DNA of 64,000 bases. Origin: Phoronis australis (taxonomy: Eukaryota; Phoronida; Phoronidae). The stretch spans positions 63,506 to 127,505 of the forward strand of contig NMRA01000273.1 in assembly GCA_002633005.1 (NCBI GenBank). The letters run 5' to 3'. The position numbers and the translations under genes were made by a program. This document shows positions 11,501 through 20,500 of this stretch, in pieces (the first letter of the stretch is position 1; every line of letters starts with the position of its first letter). Under the pieces are notes generated by a model. The model was not told where the DNA came from, did no database searches, and worked only from the letters and a program-made list of their open reading frames with translations.

Positions 11501-14500
11501 CATCTCATTTATTTACGAGTGAAGTGGTGTGACTTTGTAAAGGCATAATGAATTGGCCATATTGAGCAACTGACTGATATGTTCCATCTGACATGACATT
11601 GCTTGTGTTGCAGTACAGTTTCGTTTTTCTGGCAAAACACCAAGTACCACATCTGACCTCGTATCAGTTTGCACTCTGGCAGAAGCCCAACCCCAAGCGT
11701 TGTTCCTGTGTATATGCCCATCTGCTTGGCTATAGGCCTACATCTCTTTAAACTGATGTGTGGCTCGGGCCCTGTTGATTGGAGGGATAGTGCAAATTAA
11801 GCTGTCACAGAAAACAGATCTCACAAAACTTGGGTAAATCATAAGCGGGCGTCTGACAAAGCAAGATTTACATTCCCAATTCATATTAAGATGTTTGTGT
11901 CACTTGTTATGAAAGAAGCCTGTGGGTATGTATAAAAATTACGGGTGGTCTGGTACACGTTATACCAGACATGCACAGGCCGCTCAGATGGGCCTATTGC
12001 ACTGATCTCCTGGAACCATTTTTATGCTTTATTATAGATAAAACTGAGCTGAGGAGCTGAAGACATGTGTCCCTGTGGGACTTGAACTCACAACCTAGGC
12101 CACACTGTCTCCTCAAATTCTTGTGTATTGAAAATGTGAAGCTGCGCATCTTTTATTCTGTCCTTCATTCCCACACCTGTTCACGTGACTCAGGTGATAC
12201 AGTATTGTCGTTTCAGAGTTTTCCTTCAGAGTCTGGATGTGTGGTGGGTCCTTAGCCATTCTCCCCTGTAGTCGAGTGGGCCACGTCTTCCGTAAGCGAC
12301 ATCCATATTCTTTCCCTGACGGCAATACTCATACCTACATTAGGCAAGTGACTTTTTGTCTTCTAAGTTAGTCTTTGTACAAGATTTTGTAATTGCTTCA
12401 AGCGAGAACTCGAAATCCATTAGGTGAAGTTAGTGTAACACATGCCCTACCACAAAAAGTATATACATTCGATTATTAATGAGATCTCTATCCCATGAAC
12501 GCCCCCATGCTGACGAACTGTTTTCTGTTCTCAATGTATTGAGAGGGCCCTTTCTTCATTAGCGCCACCTGGTGAGCATTAAGCTAGCCTTTGGTTAGCA
12601 AATTCTTTACTTGAATTTAAAATGCATGGTGAAATGTATTTTCGTCACAATAGTTGCCTATGTTTCTCTGTGCATATTGCAAGTTTTAGTTGTCGAAATT
12701 CGTTGTGACGAGAATGTAACATCATATATTTCAAGCTGTTATAGACTCGTCTTCTGTCAAAAGACTGTTAGTCTCACATTGCCACTTGATTTGTTTGTTG
12801 ATGGGGAAGCACTTCTTGTCCGTTATTGTTTGAGGCCATAGTAAGGAAGTTGGTTTTATCCGCCAGGCAGTTTTATTGGCTAAGTGATGGCCTTGGGTAA
12901 TAATCGGTTGTTTCTTCCTCCCAAGCCCAATATATCAAATGTTATCAAGTTTGGAAAATTTTTTTACGTTGAGTGGTTTAAATCAAAACTATGTTTTGCA
13001 GAAGGACTGTTTGTAGCTTTAATGTTCTAGTCTAATGTTAGCTTAATTTCCTCTTTCTAAGATCACCAGTCACTGTATGTCTAAAATTATCACAGTCGAG
13101 CTTGAAAACATTTTGTTTGTATGTTTCAGAAACATTCGAAGAACTGCAGAAGTCTGGATGGACGATTATAAGCGGTTCTTTTACATGTCGCGTCCATCAG
13201 CTATCAAACAACCATTTGGAGAGTAAGCTGTTATTAATTTCTAATTTTTTCCTTGGAATTTAAAAAATGTTAATATCGTGGGAAAAAACAAAAAAATGAG
13301 TCAAATTAATGATTGAAGTCAAGTTGATATTTGCGTGGACATTTGAACTAATTTCACAACATGTATTGCTTCATTTAATACTTATATTGTAGGAAAGCAT
13401 AGCAACATAATTATTTACTAAGTTCAAAAACTTAAAAAATGATTATTATTTTCTTAGATATTTGGGACCATGTTTAAGGCGTACATTTGGTTATTAGGAA
13501 AAATGTAAATAGGTTGTATGTAAAGTTGTACAACATGTTTTTTAACTGAGGGTAAATTTCTTTGTATCAAAAGTAATTGTTAATACTCTCTTCAGCCAAG
13601 ACTCAGTGCTCCAAACTTAAGAGGCTGTTTTAAGTTGTGGACATTCTGTCCCAAGTCAGGAAATTGCCAAAGGTTGCATCAATGTACCTGTAGTTTAATT
13701 AGCAGTCGTATATATAAGTCTCCCTAAGCTAAAATCTACATATATGATGCTTTCATCTATTTTGTAGTATATCTGCTCGAATGCAGCTCAGAAGCAATCT
13801 CAAGTGCAACCCTTTCTCTTGGTATCTTCAGAATGTCTACCCTGAACTGGTGTAAGTAGACTATCCCGTGGGAAACGTCATTGCTGTTGTGTGTGTTTCT
13901 GAGCAGCTATGGGAAAAATGATGGTAATTTTTGTTTGACCCCGCAGTGTCGTCACTTTTGAAGTATGTTGTTCAATTTTGAGTAAAATAACTTGTATTGT
14001 TTAATGAATAAACTGCTGCTCAAATTTCTCTGAATTTGTTCTTCAGTTTTTTTTACCTGCCTGGTTAGGAATAATTAATATTTCAAATTTGTTGTGCTAG
14101 TTTTTCAAAAATTTCCACTGAGTTAAATGGGGCGACACTTTTGTGAAAACTGTCGGGGTGTACTAAGTAGCTGTTCATGGAAAAGAAGTGCTATTGGGGC
14201 TGTTGGTTCTTCAGGACATGTTGCCATGCGAATAGAGCCAAGTGCTACATGATCTGTAACCTGTATTTGACTTTTATGTGATCTGTGATGTGACCTCTTA
14301 TTGTAGTGTTGTAGTTGAGTTCAGCTTTTGTAATTGTTAGTCTTGCTACCATCCAGCTACGTGTTTCAGTATTCCATTTGGTGATTCATTGGCTCTGGGT
14401 CACATCACGCAAGATGGCAAGTGTCTGGATATACCTGACCCAAATAAAATGAAGATGCCTACAATAACGGTGTGCAGTGATGAAGAGTCTCAGGTTTGTG

Positions 14501-17500
14501 TGGTCTGTTACTTTCATTCACATGTAGTAACAATTATGGTCCTTCTTACAGTTCTTTGTAAGCGATCATTTGAAGATGAATGATGGGCACAGTGTCTAGG
14601 CTTTGAACATTGGTGGGGGAATCCATCCCTTATGGAACACAAAATGTTGTGCATAACCTCTCTTCATTTGGCTTTTTATGTGCCCACATATTTATATGTG
14701 GTCACATGTTGCCGTCATTTCTGTCTGGGCATCCGGTGTCCAGGTGTCCAGCTGTCCACAGCTATATCTCCTAAACTCCAAACAGCAGCCAGATGAGATT
14801 TGGCACTTGTGTTCCTATGAAGCTGATGACGGGCAACGATGTCATAATGTGATGTCTATGGCTTGGACCAGTTCTGCGGACGATGCCCTCATTGAAATAT
14901 GGATATTTACTCAAAACTTGATCTTAAGGATTGTATGAAAAGAAAACTGGTTTATTACATAAAAAGGAATACTGATGGAAAGTATATAACTACCCGAATA
15001 ACTAAGTTACAGTGACAAATACACAAAAAGTCTGTATGTAAGTCATGAAGAGGAAATCTGAGAATGATTTTCCGACGACTTCATCTACTGTGGCCCCTCT
15101 TAGACGCAGTTATGTATTTTTTTGTGCCTATAGCCTCCTAGTGGCACTTTGATTTTTTCGTTTTCCTCGGTTTTTCATAATTTCCTTGACGGATTTTTAT
15201 GAAATTTGGTAAATAGCTTTGATGACACATACCAGTTTTTGGATGGATTGGACGTAATTTGCATCATGTAGTGGTCATTTATATGTTCCAAATAAACACC
15301 CCTAGAGGCCCACCGTTTGCGGTGCATTGATCATGGGTGCATTTCAACGCTCGGCGTTGCTCTTGTTTAAATTCTGGTTTTCGAACTTTTATAATTGTAC
15401 ATACCGGTATACTATATGACCATTTTGTGCCTTCTTAAGAAAATTTCTCCAAACAAAATTTCACTCCACATTGATGACTCTAGTCAATTGTCCTCCTGTG
15501 CTGTGCAACCAAACACCTCATTAATAGTAGACTTGCACACTTGATTTGTTACAACATTTGAAACAAGTGTAAGTATGCAATCAACTTTGCTATTCAGACA
15601 CCTTCTTGTATTTGGTGTTTTACTTACTAGGTTAGCCAATCTGCCGCTTTAATGGAAGTGGCCTGTCTATTTTTCATCGATAACTTTTTGTATTGTTTTT
15701 GCAATGAAAAAATATCTCATGGGTATTGAAGAGAGCTCTAGGGAACCTTCCTTGATTATGGATATTGTCCTCAGTTTGTGTTTCCGTTTGTTGTCAAACG
15801 GTTTGCTGCAAATATGACGGTGTACACGTGGAAATCTAGTCCATCATCTATCCTGACTTCCTCTGTGTGTCGTTTGCAGCAGTGGACTTTGTTGGAAAAG
15901 GGCTTACTGCGTCACGAGCTGACTGGCAAGTGTCTCACAGCTGATGTGAAGGAAACTCAATCCATTGCTTTACTGCAATCGTGTGAATATAAACCAAACC
16001 AGGTATTGTATTTGTTTTTCATCATTTGATTCCCATTTTGGTCGAGTTCAGTCAGTGGCATATGCAGCCTTCCAGAGTGGTTACCTCAACTACATATTGG
16101 AAACATTCACTAATTGAGATTGAAATAAGTCTTATGTATTTGTATTGGCCTTGCTGTAGAACTATATGTAAGTCGCTTTCACTATGGATGTTTACAATTC
16201 TTCAGTATTCAAAGACCATTTTCCATTCAAAGATGTGATTTTACATTCTTTGCATATAGAGAAAATAGAACAATCTAAATACATTCTGAATCAGCAATAA
16301 ATATAAAAATCAAAATTAACTGAAAATTAAGAGAAAAATGTTTTCTCACAATATACCAGTATATAAANGATGGATTCGACCTAGTTTGCACCACCTAGTG
16401 GCCATATTTACTGTTTTTTGGCGTTCACCCCTCGATCAACCAAACTGCTTTCAGGATAATTGTGAAAACTGGCATATATGTTTTTACTATGAAGTGAACT
16501 TTTGACGATGATGTCTGATGACTTCGACTACTGTGACGCCTTCTAGTAGCAGTTTCGTTTTTGCGCTCATGGCTGTATCTCCTAAACCATTTGCAGTATC
16601 TTTACTCAATTTGACAAGTGTGTTTATATGATGTTGACAACGGACGACGACGATTTTCGAATGGATCTGATTACTGGTGTGCCCCCTGGTGGTAATTTTA
16701 GTTTTATGTTTACCTCTGTATCATCAAAGGTCCTCAACGGATTTTCATAAAATTTTGAATATAGGCATCTATTGGTGAGATGATGCTATCCTCCCGTTTT
16801 TGGATGGAATCAAGGTATTTTGCGCCACTTTGTGGCCATTTTTGCTGTTTTCGGGTCTGTTTTTTGGCGTCTACCTCTTATCAATCAAATCATTCTAAGG
16901 ATGGTTTTGAAAATTGGCGTATGCGTTCTCAGTGTGAAGAGGACGATTGGCAATGACAACTTTGACTACTGTGGCACCTTCTAGTGGTAGTTTTGTTTTA
17001 TGCCCGTAGCTGGATCTCCTAAGCCCACTGCAGGATCTGTATCAAATTTAATTAGTAAGTGTATTAATATGAAGCTAACAACAATGACGACATTCAGGTG
17101 GATCCAATGAACAGTGTGCCTCCTAGTGGCAATTTCATTTCAATATGTTTTCCTTTGTTTCTCTGAAGTTCCGTGACGGATTTCTATGACATTTCAATTG
17201 GTGTATAGCTTTCTATAAAGAAGCAATGACATGTTTCCGTTTTCGGATGGATTGTACCTTTTTGCCCCATCTAGTAGCCATTTGTATGACACAAATTAAC
17301 AACCCTAAAAGCACGCCATTTGCGATGCATTCATGGGCGCATTTCAACGCTCCGCATTGCTCTTGTATTGTTTTTGAGTCTGTTTTTTTGACGTCCGCCC
17401 TTCTATCAACCAAACCGCTATGGGGATGATTTTGAAAATTGGTTTATATATTTTTACTGTGAAGAGGGTGGCTGACGAGGATTTTCCAATGACATCGACT

Positions 17501-20500
17501 ACTGTGGCGCCGCCTAGTGGCAGTTTTGCTTGTTTTTGTGCCCATGGCTGTATCTCCTAAACGCTTTACAGGATCTTTATTGAATTTTGCTGGTGCATTT
17601 GTATGAAGTTGACAACAGAGGACGATAAATTTCGAATGGATCGGGTTACCGGTGTGCTCTTATTGGCAATTTTATTTGTTTACGTTTACCTCGGTCAGTA
17701 TCTTCAAAGGTTGTCAATGGATTTTCATAAAATTTGGCAAATAGTGAGGTGAAGCTATCATCCGGTTTTCAGTTGAAAGCGAGGCATTTTACGCCACCTT
17801 GTGGCCATTTCAAATGTTTTTGAGTTTGTCATTTGGCATTTGCCCCTCTGTCAACCAAACCACTCCAAGGATGATTTTGGAAATTGGCATGTATGTTCAT
17901 AATGTGAAGAGGGGGCTGACGATGAGTTTCCGATGACCTCGACCACTGTGGTACCTCTTAGTGGCAGTTTTTTTATGCCCATGTCTGTGTTTCCTAAACC
18001 CTTTGCAGGATCGTTCTTAAACTTAATTAAATCAGTTTCTTAAACTTAGCAAGTGTATTTATATGAACTTGACAACAAACAACAATTACTTTCAGATGGA
18101 TCCGACTACCGGTGTGCCCCCTAGTGGCAATCTTAGTTTTTTTTAACTTGATCTTTGTATCTTCAAAGGTCCTCAACGGATATTCATAAAATTTGGCAGA
18201 TACGTATCTATTAGTGAGTTGACGCAATCCTTCGGATTTTGGCTCGATTTGCACCACCAGTAGCAGACATACTGTTTTTGAGTCTTGTTATTTGGCGTCT
18301 GCTCCTCTGTCAACCAAACCACTCTAAGGATAATTGTGGAAATTGGCATCTATGTAGAATGTGAAGAGGAAGCGTGAAGATGATTTTCCGACGACTTCAT
18401 CTACTGTGGTGCCTCTTAGTGGCAGTTATATTTTTTGTGCCTATAGTGGCAATTTCATTTTTTCATTTTCCGCGGTTTCTCAAAAGTACCTTGAGGAATT
18501 TTTATGAAATTTGTTAAATGACATACCAGTTTTTGGATGGCTTCGACATATTTTGCGCCATCTAGTGGCCATTTTTATTTTTCAAATAAATTCCCCTAGA
18601 AGCACACTGTTTGCGGAGGATTCGTGGGCGCATTTCAACACTGCATTGCTGTTGTTTCATTAGGACATCAGTTGATACTGACCTGCCCGTTTTTTCGTTA
18701 GGTCATCAGTCGATACGGACCTATCCATTTTTCATTAGGCTATCAGTTGATATGGATCTGCTCATTTTTTCTTTAAGCCATCAGTCGATACGGACCTGCC
18801 CATTTTTTCATCAGGCCATCAGTCGATACGGACATACCCATTTTTTCATCAGGCCATCAATCGCTATGAACCTGCAATTTTTTCATTAGGCCATCAGTCG
18901 ATATGGACCTGCCCATTTTTTCATTAGGCCATCAGTCCATATGGACCTGCCCATTTTTATTAGGCCATCAGCCGAAACAAACCTGCAATTTTTTTCATTA
19001 GGCTATCAGCCGATACGGACCTGCCCATTTTTTTATCAGGCCATCAGTCGATACAAACCTGCCCATTTTTTCATTAGGCCATTAACCGAAACAAACCTGC
19101 AATTTTTTTCATTAGGCCATCAGTCGATACGGACCTGACCATTTTTTTATTAGGCCATTAGCCGAAACAAACCTGCAATTTTTTTCATTAGACCATCAGT
19201 CAATACGGACCTGTCCTGTTTTTCATTAGGTGATCAGTTGATACGGACCTGTCCATTTTTTCATTAGGCCAATAGTCGATAGGGGCCTACCCATTTTTTC
19301 ATTAGTCTATCGATCAGTACGGACCTGCCATTTTGTCAATAGGCCGTCATGCGATACATACCTGCCCATTTCTTCTTTAAGCCTTCAGTCGATACAGACC
19401 TGCCCATTTTTCATTAGACCGTCAGTCGATACGGACCTGTCCATTTTTTCATTAGGCCATCAGTCGATACGGACCTGTCCATTTTTTCATTAGGGCATCA
19501 GTTGATGAGGACCTGCCAATTTTCTCATTACTCCGTCAGTCGATACGGACCTGTCCATTTTTCATTAGGCCATCAGTCGATACGGACCTGTCCATTTTTT
19601 CATTAGGCCATCAGTCAGTACGGACTTGTCCATTGTTTATGTGCCCTCATATTTCTGTCATCTCTGTCCAGCGTCTGGCATCCGCAGCTGTATCTCCTAA
19701 CTCCCCACAGGATCTTGATAACATTTGGCAGATGTGTTCCTATGAAGCTGACGACAGAAGATGACGAATTTTGGACATCTCCGACCACCGGTGTGCCCCG
19801 TAGTGGCAATTTTAGTTTTTTCCGCTTATCTTTGTATCTTCGGAGATCCTACACTGATTTTCATAAAATTTGGCAGTTAGGCATCTATTTGTGAGATGAT
19901 ACCATCCTCCCGTTTTCGGACGGATTCGAGGTACTTTGCGCCACCTAGTGGCCATTTTTACTGTTCTTGAGTCTCTTGTTTGGCATCCGCCCTTCTATCA
20001 ACCAAACCGCTCTTGGGATGATTTTGAACATTGGCATATATGTTCTTAATGTGACCAGGGCAGCTGATGATGATTTTCTGACAACTTCGACTACTATGGT
20101 GCCTCCTTAGTCCTAGTGACTTGTTTTGTGTTGTCTCCCGTGGCTGTATCTCCTAAAGGCTCTACAGGATCTTTATTGAATTTTGCTGGCGTATTTATAT
20201 GAAGTTGACAACAGAGGGTGACTACTTTCAGACGGATCGTACTACCGGTGTTCTCCCTAGTGGCAATTTTAGTTTTTACGTTTACTGCTGCATCTAGATA
20301 ATCATCTGTTAATGGGTGACGCTATCATCCGGTTTTCGGTTGAATTCAAGGCATTTTGCACCACCTAGTGGCCATTTTTACTGTTTGCAAGTCCGTTTTT
20401 TTGGCATCTGCCCCTCTGTCAACCAAACCATTCTTAGAATGATTGTGGAAATTGGCATGTATGTTCCAATATAAAGAGGAGGGCTGACAAGGATTTTCCG

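Noticed and set aside
18611-19138. Open frames with a repeated HQSIRT-type peptide
   Set aside because: They are read-through of the roughly 38-bp minisatellite in whichever frame stays open, not a repeat protein.
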